This document shows, one piece after another, positions 5,172 to 11,667 of a stretch of 11,667 nucleotides of DNA. Source of the DNA: Halobacteriales archaeon QH_10_65_19. Lineage in GTDB: Archaea > Halobacteriota > Halobacteria > Halobacteriales > Haloarculaceae. Position numbers and translations under genes: made by a program. The stretch spans positions 1 to 11,667 of the forward strand of contig PXQK01000109.1 of assembly GCA_003022085.1 (NCBI GenBank). The letters are read 5' to 3'. The notes beneath the pieces were generated by a model, which was not told the origin of the DNA, ran no database searches, and was given only the letters and a program-made list of their open reading frames with translations. Position 1 is the first letter of the stretch, and every line of letters starts with the position of its first letter.

Positions 5172-5633
5172 GTGCTGCCGTCGAATCGACCGCGACGGAT
5201 CGGCGCGATTGCTCCGGGACCGACGACTGTTAGTAGGGCGCTCGGTGGGGTCGTGTTACACTGGATGGACATCTGCGGCGCAATCTCGGCGATGCGCTTC
5301 TCGAACCAGCAGTGTGTGACCGCCTCGATGGATCACGTCGACTTCATTGCGCCGATCGACACCGGCGAGATTGCGGTGACCCGAGCGTACGTGTTCAACA
5401 CCGGCCGGACCAGCGTTGACGTGAAGGTCGACGTCCACTCCGAGAACCCCCGCACCGGAACACAGCAGGACACTACGACGTCGTTTCTGACCTACGTCGC
5501 GATCGACGAGAGCGGTACACCCGTCACCGTTCCGAACGTCGCCTGCGAGACTGAGGCCGAAGCGGAGCTCCGTCAGAGCGCCGTCGAGAAGCGACAGTCG
5601 GAGCTCCAGTCGATTGTCGACCGGATGGAATGA
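5172..5633 (+). CDS. Hotdog-fold acyl-CoA thioesterase, N-terminus missing or replaced
   Basis: From the GTG at 5172 the protein has 153 residues; other in-frame starts are GTG 5253 and ATG 5265, and none has a clear promoter. Residues from about 5232 match the YciA/4HBT acyl-CoA thioesterase family: LGGVVLHWMDICGAISAMRF is the helix-and-active-site segment, followed by CVTASMDHVDFIAPIDTGE, the GRTSVDVKVDV strand and SFLTYVAID. Such enzymes hydrolyse acyl-CoA to the free acid and CoA. What is missing is the opening strand and the QPNHAN...HGG segment usual in haloarchaeal members. The residues before LGG (RPRRIGAIAPGPTTVS) show no resemblance to it. The GTG lies 2 bases after the stop of the dehydrogenase remnant, so the 5' end was probably lost in the same event. 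Family is sure; activity is doubtful. The next gene also acts on acyl-CoA. Confidence 0.65.
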   Translation: MLPSNRPRRIGAIAPGPTTVSRALGGVVLHWMDICGAISAMRFSNQQCVTASMDHVDFIAPIDTGEIAVTRAYVFNTGRTSVDVKVDVHSENPRTGTQQDTTTSFLTYVAIDESGTPVTVPNVACETEAEAELRQSAVEKRQSELQSIVDRME

Positions 5634-5825
5634 GTCAGCAAGGTTCTCGGCGTCGGCGGCCGCCGAAGGCTGTGTGCGCTGGAACGCGCTCGCGCCGCGG
5701 TCGTGTCTCGTCTCTGTGCGGTCGCTCTCGTTGCAGCGCGGTGTGAGTGAATCACGTCCGGGTGTCTGTGTTCCTCGACGAACCGACCCTGTACGCTTTT
5801 GGAAACTGGCGCGGAACACCCTGGT

Positions 5826-7022
5826 ATGGTCGTCACAGTCGACGAAATCGACACGGTTTCGGTTGTCGGCGCGGGGCAAATGGGCCGCGGGATCGGTGCC
5901 GTCGCCGCGCTGTCCGGTTACAGGGTGTTCCTCAACGATATCGAAGAGTCACAGCTAGCAAAGGCCCGCGAGGAGATCGAGTGGTCCTACGGCAAAGCCG
6001 TCGAGAACGGCAGCGCAACGGAGGCCGAAACAGACGCGGCGCGCGACCGTATTACGTTCACGACCGACTTCGGGAAGGCAGCCGGGGCCGCCGAGTTCGT
6101 CACCGAGGCGGCCGTCGAGAAGCAGTCGGTCAAGGAGGACATCTTCGCGGACCTGAACCGCGAGACCCCGCCGGAGGCGATCCTCGCGACCAACACCTCG
6201 GGACTCAACGTCACTCGGCTGGCCGAGGTGACCGACCGTCCGGCGCAGGTCGTCGGTACCCACTGGTTCAACCCGCCGATGCTGATGGATCTCGTGGAGG
6301 TCGTTGTGACCGAGCACACGGCCGACGCTGTTGTCGACACCGCCGAAACCCTCGTCGAGTCGTTCGGGAAGACACCGATCCGCTGCCGGCGGGACATCCC
6401 CTCGTTTATCGTGAACCGGCTCATGCGGCCATACGGCGAGGAGCCGGCGTGGATGGTCTACCGCGGCGAGCACACGATTCGGGAGATTGACTCCGCGATG
6501 AAGTACGGCGAAGGGTTCCCGATGGGACCGTTCGAACTTGCCGACTACACCGGGGCGATCCAGGTCCGGGTCGAAGGGGCCGAGGACCACCTCGAGGACG
6601 ACCGCCCGCTCTCCTATGACACGGACGTCTGCCCGATGCTGTACCAGCTCTACGAAAAGGGTCGCTACGGCCGGAAGACCGACGCCGGCTACTACGACTA
6701 CGCCGACCAGAGCGAGCCGACCATTCCGGTCGACGCCGGCCAGGGGTTCGACGCGCTGCTTGTCTGGGCACCGATTGTCAACGAAGCGGCCAAGATGGTT
6801 CAGCACGACGTCGCGACCCCCGACGACATCGACACCGGTGCCCGCCTCGGCGGCAACTGGCCCCAGGGGCCACTGGAGAAAGCCGACGAGGTCGGCCTGG
6901 ATGTCGTCCTCTCGAAGATGACCGAGGTTGCCAGCCGCCACGAGCGGACCAGCAAGGTCGCGGAGACACTTCCCTGTGACCTGCTCGTCGAGATGGCAAA
7001 AACCGGTGAGACGTTCTACTGA
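5826..7022 (+). CDS. 3-hydroxyacyl-CoA dehydrogenase (NAD-binding, two C-terminal domains)
   Basis: 398 residues from ATG 5826. Catalyses NAD-dependent oxidation of (S)-3-hydroxyacyl-CoA to 3-oxoacyl-CoA in beta-oxidation, or the reverse in acyl-CoA synthesis, in the cytoplasm. The Rossmann motif GAGQMG is at residues 15-20. The expected catalytic residues are all present with family spacing: Ser125 in NTSGL, His146 and Asn149 in HWFNPP, Glu158 in DLVEVV and Asn197 in FIVNRL. A first C-terminal domain covers about 190-290 and a second, related helical domain about 300-398. The end, TGETFY, resembles the end of the dehydrogenase part of the archaeal dehydrogenase/enoyl-CoA hydratase fusions, but no hydratase domain follows. 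The gene appears intact. It lies 192 bases after the thioesterase on the same strand, and that gap shows no other feature. It is convergent with the histidine kinase gene. Confidence 0.92.
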   Translation: MVVTVDEIDTVSVVGAGQMGRGIGAVAALSGYRVFLNDIEESQLAKAREEIEWSYGKAVENGSATEAETDAARDRITFTTDFGKAAGAAEFVTEAAVEKQSVKEDIFADLNRETPPEAILATNTSGLNVTRLAEVTDRPAQVVGTHWFNPPMLMDLVEVVVTEHTADAVVDTAETLVESFGKTPIRCRRDIPSFIVNRLMRPYGEEPAWMVYRGEHTIREIDSAMKYGEGFPMGPFELADYTGAIQVRVEGAEDHLEDDRPLSYDTDVCPMLYQLYEKGRYGRKTDAGYYDYADQSEPTIPVDAGQGFDALLVWAPIVNEAAKMVQHDVATPDDIDTGARLGGNWPQGPLEKADEVGLDVVLSKMTEVASRHERTSKVAETLPCDLLVEMAKTGETFY

Positions 7023-7121
7023 CGGCTCAAAATCCGGGACTTTCTCCCGACAGTAGCTCCTCTGCTGGAGTCGTGATCTCGCCGTCCATCCAGTCACATC
7101 AACGTCGCGAAAACTGACTCA

Positions 7122-8717
7122 CTATGTCGTATCGCCGCTCACCTCGCTGTCGGCCGGTCGACCGTCCCCGTCGGCGCTGTCCACGGGAGACCGGCTCTCG
7201 GTCCCGTCCCCGTCAGCGTGCCAGGACTCCGCAGTCCGGCCGTCAGTCGTGGCCACCTCGTCGCCGGGGGTCGCCGGTACGACGATGGTCACGGCCGTCC
7301 CGTCCGTCGTGTCGAAGGAGAGGTCGCCGCCGATCGTCCGGACGGCCCACTTCAGCTGCCACAGCCCGAGGCCGCTCCCGTGCTGGAGCGCCGTCTCCGT
7401 GCCGGCCGCAAGCGATTCGAGCTCCCCCCCTGGGATGCCGGGCCCGTCGTCGACGATCTGAACCTCGTACCCGTCGGGATTGGTCTCGATACCGATCTCC
7501 ACTCTCGCGTCGGCGTACGTGATGGCGTTGTCGATCGCCTCCTCCAGTGCCGCGTTGATCGCTGCCCGGTTCGCCTCGACGGCGGCCGTCTCCGGGGTGG
7601 TAACCGACACCGACACGCCGGTGGCCTCTATCCGGTCGACGGTTTCGCGGACGACACTCGCCAGGTCGACCCTCGTGGAGCCCACGGACGCGGAGACGAA
7701 CTGGTCGATCGTCCGGGCGGAGTAACCCAGATCCGCGATCTCGTCTGCCGTCGCGAGGATTGTCTCGGCGTGTCCGTTCCCGTTGCGGTCGCGGAGAACC
7801 TCGGCGTGGCTCCTCACCACCTCGATTTTGTTCCGGAGGTTGTGTCGGAGCACGCGGTTGAGAACGGCAAGGCGCTGCTCCCGGAGTTCCCGTTCGGTCA
7901 CGTCCCGGAGGCTCAGGATGAACCCGAGTTCGGTGTCGTGCTGGTCGGTCACCGCCGACACCTCGGGGTCGTACCGCCGCGTCCCCTCTGCCGTCTCCAG
8001 TGTCAGGGTCTCCAGTGGGCGGACCTGATCGAGGTCGTGCCCGAGGACGTCACCCATCGGGACACCGAGAGCGTCGGACCGTTCGACGCCGAGGGTTTCG
8101 ACGGCTGTCTCAGCGACGTACAACCCGCCAGAAACAGCCGTCGAGAGTTCTTCCAGGCCGGTGACGTTCCAGAAGACAAACGTACCCAGCGGGATCGCTA
8201 CAAGGACGAACCCCTGCCACACGGAGAGGTGTCCGTAGGCGTACGTCGTCTCGACGACCAGGTACCCGCCGACAATCATGAGGATGGTACAGTAGATGAA
8301 CACCAGCGAACCGAGAATACTCAGCACGGCGGTCGAACCGAGTTCGACGACACTGAGGCCGATCTGCAGGGCGATCCCGCTCGGCGGGATCGAGAGTAAC
8401 ACGATCAACCGCGGGCCCACGTCCGTGTAGCGGCCGGTGTACTGGAGCGCGAAGACAATCCAGGGAACTGCCGAGAACAGCCAGAATACGATCAACAGCT
8501 GGGACCACAGCGCGACCTCGCTGTCCGAGGGAATCGTGAGCCCGAGAAGGCCGCTGACGCCGGCGAGAGCCGTGCCCAGACCGATGACGGCGAGAAAGGC
8601 CGCAAACGCTGTCGTCCCGAGCTGGTCGCGGCTCCGGTAGGTGTACCAGCCCGCCCAGCACATGCCGCCGCCGAGGAGTCCCCCGACCGCGAACAGACCG
8701 TCCACGAACGTAGTCAT
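7122..8717 (-). CDS. Membrane histidine kinase (7TM-type sensor, TM7 and front of PAS apparently missing)
   Basis: 531 residues from ATG 8717; the open frame extends to 8927, but the extension is basic and Arg/Ser-rich, and a TATA-like box at 8742-8747 fits ATG 8717. Hydrophobic helices lie at about 5-27, 37-60, 72-93, 103-121, 128-156 and 167-185, resembling the histidine-kinase 7TM N-terminal module. The kinase core is complete: H-box LRHNLRNKIEVV with phospho-acceptor His292, N-box ALEEAIDNAITYA (390-402), G1 DDGPGIP (423-429) and G2 GSGLGLWQL (447-455). The region 209-275 (GVERSDALGVP ... FILSLRDVTERE) is the back half of a PAS domain. After SGGLY (about 196-200) the sequence runs straight into AETAVETLG, so the seventh helix and the front half of PAS look deleted. 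No receiver-domain partner is nearby. The signal is unknown. Confidence 0.85.
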   Translation of the reverse strand: MTTFVDGLFAVGGLLGGGMCWAGWYTYRSRDQLGTTAFAAFLAVIGLGTALAGVSGLLGLTIPSDSEVALWSQLLIVFWLFSAVPWIVFALQYTGRYTDVGPRLIVLLSIPPSGIALQIGLSVVELGSTAVLSILGSLVFIYCTILMIVGGYLVVETTYAYGHLSVWQGFVLVAIPLGTFVFWNVTGLEELSTAVSGGLYVAETAVETLGVERSDALGVPMGDVLGHDLDQVRPLETLTLETAEGTRRYDPEVSAVTDQHDTELGFILSLRDVTERELREQRLAVLNRVLRHNLRNKIEVVRSHAEVLRDRNGNGHAETILATADEIADLGYSARTIDQFVSASVGSTRVDLASVVRETVDRIEATGVSVSVTTPETAAVEANRAAINAALEEAIDNAITYADARVEIGIETNPDGYEVQIVDDGPGIPGGELESLAAGTETALQHGSGLGLWQLKWAVRTIGGDLSFDTTDGTAVTIVVPATPGDEVATTDGRTAESWHADGDGTESRSPVDSADGDGRPADSEVSGDTT

Positions 8718-8741
8718 CGGTGAGTGTTGTTCGCGGATCGG

Positions 8742-8747
8742 TAAAAA
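8742..8747 (-). promoter_or_regulatory. Likely TATA box of the histidine kinase gene
   Basis: The minus strand reads CTCTTTTTAC across 8741-8750, centred about 28 bases before ATG 8717. It is the only AT-rich spot in the 58-base gap after cofG. It suggests the kinase has its own leaderless promoter and is not only read through from cofG. Confidence 0.5.
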
Positions 8748-8775
8748 GAGTCGGCAACCGCGCCGGCGGGACCGG

Positions 8776-9990
8776 TCAGTCGGCAGTGACCCCGGACTCT
8801 CCCTCGACCACCGACCGGTAGCGCCGCCCGGCCGCATCCTCGGCCTGGATCGCGTCGACGATCCGGTCCGAGAGCCACGACCCCCCACCACGTGGCGGCT
8901 CCGCGGGCGTCCCGTCGAAGGCGTCACTCCGGAGCTCCGGCGGGAGGTACCGCTCGTAGACGGGCAGCCGCTCTTTCAGCGGCACGCCCGCGTACGCCGC
9001 AACCTCACGGAGTTCTGCCAGCGCGGGCCAGGCGTACTCCGGGTTGATGTGGTCGTCGGTTACCGGTGACACGCCCCCGAGGTCGTCGATCCCGCAGTCG
9101 ACAACCTCGCGGACGGGCGCGAGGTTCGGCGGTACCTGCAGCGACACCGACTCCGGCAGCGCCACGCGGGCCATTGCGACTGTCCGCCGGAGCGTCCCGA
9201 CAGAGGGAGAGCCGCCGCTCCACCGCTCGTTCTCGACAACCGGCTGGACGATCACCTCCTGGATGTGGCCGTACCGCTCGTGCAGCGCCCGGATGGCGAG
9301 CAGGCTCACCGCGCGGTCGCGCGGTTCCTCGCCGATCCCGACCAGAATCCCGGTCGTGAACGGGACGCCGAGTTCGCCCGCCGTCTTGATCGTGGCGAGG
9401 CGCTGTGCGGGCTCTTTGATCCGCCGACCGCTGTGGGCCGGCACGCCTGCCGTGGTTTCGAGCATCACCCCCATGCTCGGGTTCAGGTCCGCGACCTGTG
9501 CCATCTGCGCGCGGGTCTGATCTCCAGGGTTCGCGTGCGGGAGCAACCCCTCGGAGAGCGCGATCTCGCAGGCCTCCCGGAGGTACGAGTGGATGGAGTC
9601 GTGACCCCACTCCGCAAGCTGGTCGTGGATCGCCGTGTAGCGGTCGTCGGGGTCGTCGCCGAACGTGAACAGCGCCTCGGTGCAGCCTGCGTCGGCCCCC
9701 TGCCGGGCGATCCCCCGGATCTCGTCGGGGGAGAGCAGGCTCGCCTCGCCCGGCGGATCGAAGTAGGTGCAGTAGGTACAGGTGTACCGGCAGGCCGTCG
9801 TCAGCGGGACGAAGACGTTCCGTGCGAAGGAAAGCGCCGGCGCGGGCTCGACGTCGACGGGTTTGACCGACAGCAGCCGCTCGATCCGGGCGGGGTCGGG
9901 GTCTATCCTCCACTCTGTCCCCCTGACCGGGAGCGAGTCGGCGTCGTGTGTCACGACCGCCGGTTCGGAGGCAATGGCAATATGAGTCAC
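8776..9990 (-). CDS. cofG: 7,8-didemethyl-8-hydroxy-5-deazariboflavin (FO) synthase, CofG subunit
   Basis: 404 residues from GTG 9990. A GTG at 9954 with an AT-rich CATATTG about 27 bases upstream is an alternative. An upstream ATG at 10119 is rejected because the extra residues are Arg- and Cys-rich. CofG is a radical S-adenosylmethionine enzyme that, with CofH, builds the deazaflavin chromophore FO of coenzyme F420. The cluster-binding motif CRYTCTYC (Cys67, Cys71, Cys74) is intact. Family-typical stretches follow: GADAGCTEALFTFGDDPDDR, EGLLPHANPGD, MGVMLETTAGV, PFTTGILVGIGEEP, EVIVQPVVENE, VPPNLAP and GGVSPVTDDHINPEY. Length is usual for haloarchaea. cofC lies 212 bases upstream on the same strand. 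cofH is not in this window. Confidence 0.93.
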   Translation of the reverse strand: MTHIAIASEPAVVTHDADSLPVRGTEWRIDPDPARIERLLSVKPVDVEPAPALSFARNVFVPLTTACRYTCTYCTYFDPPGEASLLSPDEIRGIARQGADAGCTEALFTFGDDPDDRYTAIHDQLAEWGHDSIHSYLREACEIALSEGLLPHANPGDQTRAQMAQVADLNPSMGVMLETTAGVPAHSGRRIKEPAQRLATIKTAGELGVPFTTGILVGIGEEPRDRAVSLLAIRALHERYGHIQEVIVQPVVENERWSGGSPSVGTLRRTVAMARVALPESVSLQVPPNLAPVREVVDCGIDDLGGVSPVTDDHINPEYAWPALAELREVAAYAGVPLKERLPVYERYLPPELRSDAFDGTPAEPPRGGGSWLSDRIVDAIQAEDAAGRRYRSVVEGESGVTAD

Positions 9991-10096
9991 GGAAAGAAGT
10001 CGACGGGCCAGCCGCGGTGCGGGGCTGTCCGTCGCGTGCCAAGAGCGGTGGAGCCTGGCACAGGTGCGGGTGCGCGGCGCGAGACACGTACCCATA

Positions 10097-10112
10097 CACG
10101 GGTCGGCCCGTG
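10097..10112 (-). other. Hairpin in the cofC-cofG gap
   Basis: CACGGG-CCGA-CCCGTG on the minus strand: a perfect six-pair stem with a four-base loop. It lies in the 212-base gap between cofC and cofG, after an AT-rich patch (AAAGCTTTTCAG, about 10136-10147) that could serve as a promoter. If so, the cofG transcript would carry a leader of over 100 bases with the hairpin near its 5' end, unusual in haloarchaea. Chance folding in GC-rich DNA is quite possible. Confidence 0.25.
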
Positions 10113-10202
10113 CATACATACGGAGGAACTCTCGACTGAAAAGCTTTGCTAGCTGGTCGGTCGGACGGTCCTGAACGCAACGCAGAGCGTCTCTCTGCCC
10201 GT

Positions 10203-10826
10203 TTATCCGGGTTCGGTCCTGCGTCGCGCTGCCGTCCGTTCCTCGCTCTCGACAAGCGCGAAGTCGGCCTCGCGCAGCCACTCGCGCGCCCCGCCCTCGC
10301 CGTGGAGCAGCAGTTCGACGAGGTCCGACGGCTCGTCGATGTCGGCGGCGAGCCGGAAGGAGTCTACTGTTGCCAGCGTCGCACCGGCGGCCTCCGCGCG
10401 CCTGCAGTGGTCACGATACGACGCGCCGTGGTAGTCGACCCGGAAGCCGGGGTGACGGACGACAAGCGCGTTCGTACCGCCGCCGATCCCGGGCGCGACG
10501 ACGACGTCCGCGTCGGGTTCGTGGAGCCGGGTTAGCGCGCCGGGGGTGAGCAACGCCAGGTCGGCCATCACCACCGCCAGCGGGAGCGACCGCTCTGCGA
10601 GCGCGGCGTTGACCGCCGGCGTCAGCGGTTGCTCGTCGACGGTGACCGGGACCGGGCACTCGACGGGCGCAGTCGCGAGGACCTCGGCGTCGTGGCCCGC
10701 CGCGGCGAGCACATCGAGTACATCTGTGAGCATCGCCTCCGCGAACGAGTGGCGTTCGGGCTCGTCGAGCACAGGCGCGAGCCGCGTCTTCGGGTCGCTG
10801 GCGTCGAACGGAACGAGAACCCCCAT
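10203..10826 (-). CDS. cofC: 2-phospho-L-lactate guanylyltransferase CofC (coenzyme F420 synthesis)
   Basis: 207 residues from ATG 10826, the usual length for the family. CofC joins 2-phospho-L-lactate (in some organisms a related phospho-acid) to GMP from GTP; the product is then attached to FO to form F420-0. The opening VLVPFDASDPKTRLAPVL is the nucleotide-binding start with the conserved Lys and Arg. VVMADLALLTPG (about 84-95) contains the metal-binding Asp region, GIGGGTNALVVR is the Gly-rich loop, and VDYHGASYRDH matches the family's substrate segment. The gene starts only 3 bases after the stop of the preceding membrane protein gene, so the two are very likely co-transcribed. cofG follows after 212 bases. 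Nothing looks damaged. Confidence 0.93.
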   Translation of the reverse strand: MGVLVPFDASDPKTRLAPVLDEPERHSFAEAMLTDVLDVLAAAGHDAEVLATAPVECPVPVTVDEQPLTPAVNAALAERSLPLAVVMADLALLTPGALTRLHEPDADVVVAPGIGGGTNALVVRHPGFRVDYHGASYRDHCRRAEAAGATLATVDSFRLAADIDEPSDLVELLLHGEGGAREWLREADFALVESEERTAARRRTEPG

Positions 10827-10829
10827 ACC

Positions 10830-11591
10830 CTAGCGGAGTTTGTTCGTGTCTCGCTGGCGCTGCCGGTACACGTAGAAGCCGCCGCCGACGACCGCAGTTA
10901 GCACCACGACTGCGCCGCCAAGTAGCAGGAACTGGGTCGTCTGCTCGCTGCCCTCGGCCGTGCTCTCGGCCTCGTCCGCGAGGTCGATCGCCAGCTCGAA
11001 GTTGGCGTTGTTGTAGGCGCTGATTGCGCTGTCGAGTTCGTCCTCGCCGCTGTTTGCCTCCTCGACAGACTGGGCGGCCTCGTCGATGGCGGTGCGGGCC
11101 TCCTGGCTTTCCGCAGTGTAGCGGTGGGCCTCCCAGATCGCCTCGTCAGCGACCCGCTCGGCGCCGCTGTCGGTCTGTCGCAGCAACTCGACCGCCGTGT
11201 AGTTCTCCTCGTCGGGGTTCTCGTAGTTGTAGCTGATACCGTCGGGGACCTCGCCACGGATCTCGACGGTGACTGTGACGATGCTGTCGTCGGCGTTCAA
11301 CTGGAGTTCGTTTGTGTCCGACCGCGAGACGATGTCACCCGTGTTGTCCTCGGCGACAATCGTCCAATCAGCGCTGTTCAGTTCGGTGTCACCCTCCAGC
11401 GTCCACTGGCTCGGGAGCGGGTCGGCGAAGGGCTCGGTGATCTCGATCGACATGTTGACCTCCTCGCCGACCTCCGCGGACTCGGGTGCTGCGCCGTCGA
11501 ACTGGATCGCAGCGACTGTTCCCGTCGCGAGCAGCGCAATCGCGAGCAGTACCACAACGCCGGCCGTGTTAGAAGAGCGGATCCAACTCAT
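10830..11591 (-). CDS. Secreted single-pass membrane protein of unknown function, upstream of cofC
   Basis: 253 residues from ATG 11591; an ATG at 11600 or TTG at 11606 would add 3 or 5. Residues 1-28 are a signal peptide or anchor (WIRSSNTAG, hydrophobic core, TGTVAA). Residues 29-130 look like a beta-sandwich (VGEEVNMSIEITEPF, IVTVTVEIRGEVPDG) with possible N-glycosylation sites. Residues about 130-220 are helical and acidic with heptad-like spacing (RTAIDEAAQSVEEANSGEDE), suggesting a coiled coil or helical bundle. A membrane helix at about 223-241 (FLLLGGAVVVLTAVVGGGFY) is followed by a short basic tail (RQRQRDTNKLR) that should lie inside the cell. The domain faces outward. The start overlaps the previous gene by 23 bases, suggesting coupled translation, and cofC follows after 3 bases. 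I do not recognise the family and do not infer a role in F420 synthesis. Confidence 0.75.
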   Translation of the reverse strand: MSWIRSSNTAGVVVLLAIALLATGTVAAIQFDGAAPESAEVGEEVNMSIEITEPFADPLPSQWTLEGDTELNSADWTIVAEDNTGDIVSRSDTNELQLNADDSIVTVTVEIRGEVPDGISYNYENPDEENYTAVELLRQTDSGAERVADEAIWEAHRYTAESQEARTAIDEAAQSVEEANSGEDELDSAISAYNNANFELAIDLADEAESTAEGSEQTTQFLLLGGAVVVLTAVVGGGFYVYRQRQRDTNKLR

Positions 11592-11667
11592 CTCCCTCAT
11601 CTTCAACCAAGTCCTCCAAATTTTCTTCGCTCTCTTGCTGGATCTCGTCGATGTTCTCCTGGGCCTC
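11569..11667 (-). CDS. Acidic C-terminus of an upstream gene (cut by window edge)
   Basis: A minus-strand frame is open from the window edge to TAA at 11569-11571 and encodes 32 residues, beginning EAQENIDEIQQESEEN and ending DELDPLF. The composition (strongly acidic, helical, closing with a hydrophobic pair) is typical of a genuine haloarchaeal C-terminal tail, and it overlaps the start of the next gene by 23 bases. I recall, without being able to check, that the tubulin-like gene cetZ1 lies near cofC in Haloferax. An acidic tail of this kind would fit a CetZ-type protein, but 32 residues cannot establish this. Confidence 0.55.
   Translation of the reverse strand, partial: EAQENIDEIQQESEENLEDLVEDEGDELDPLF

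Noticed and set aside
5955..7097. Minus-strand frame of 380 residues opposite the hydroxyacyl-CoA dehydrogenase
   Set aside because: The plus strand carries all catalytic residues of a known enzyme with correct spacing; the opposite frame is a shadow of high-GC codons.
7023..7121. Terminator or RNA gene in the gap between the convergent dehydrogenase and kinase genes
   Set aside because: Only a weak four-base stem (CTCC...GGAG) is visible and there is no T-run; not enough to call. I also saw no tRNA or rRNA anywhere in the window.
7218..8399. Plus-strand frame of 393 residues opposite the histidine kinase
   Set aside because: The minus strand has a complete H-box, N-box and G-boxes; this frame has no recognisable domain.
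9991..10281. Upstream extension of cofG to ATG 10119 or further
   Set aside because: The added residues are rich in Arg, Cys and His with few acids, and overlap the cofC 3' end; CofG homology begins near the GTG starts at 9990 and 9954.

Overview
The window looks like chromosome from a haloarchaeon (class Halobacteria). It has high GC and strong G/C preference at third codon positions. The predicted proteins are very acidic, and several start codons lie about 25-30 bases downstream of a TATA-like box with no ribosome binding site, as in leaderless haloarchaeal genes. It also carries two genes of coenzyme F420 synthesis (cofC, cofG) and a histidine kinase with the RHNLRN type of H-box.

Layout. 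(1) Positions 1-312, plus strand: the end of a membrane protein cut by the window edge, with an odd C-terminal tail. (2) Positions 313-520: no intact gene; a short coding-like remnant lies on the minus strand. (3) Positions 521-3581, all minus strand: a secreted acidic repeat protein (2619-3581), then a membrane-anchored double winged-helix regulator split by a one-base frameshift (2289-2516 plus 1022-2050), then a shortened CPBP-type intramembrane protease-like protein (521-952). (4) Positions 3582-5171: a PhzF-fold gene (3910-4830, minus) flanked on both sides by short elements with related inverted ends (3705-3831 and 4894-4966). The second element abuts the remnant of a short-chain dehydrogenase gene (4969-5169). 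(5) Positions 5172-7022, plus strand: a hotdog acyl-CoA thioesterase lacking its normal N-terminus, then a complete 3-hydroxyacyl-CoA dehydrogenase. Together these suggest acyl-CoA metabolism. (6) Positions 7122-11667, minus strand: a partial upstream gene, a single-pass secretory/membrane protein of unknown function, cofC, cofG and a membrane histidine kinase.

How the genes work together. CofC makes the activated lactyl (or related) phosphate donor and CofG contributes to the deazaflavin core, so both feed F420. The unknown membrane protein lies 3 bases upstream of cofC and overlaps the gene before it, which indicates co-transcription. At the left, the adjacency of a secreted protein, a membrane-tethered DNA-binding protein and a CPBP-like protein suggests a surface-to-DNA signalling module in which the protease might release the regulator. 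Both the regulator and the protease look damaged here.

A theme of the window is gene wear: a frameshift, two proteins that appear to have lost internal segments (CPBP and the kinase), a 5'-truncated thioesterase, a dehydrogenase remnant and a PhzF protein without its expected catalytic glutamate. The family comparisons behind these statements come from general knowledge and were not computed.
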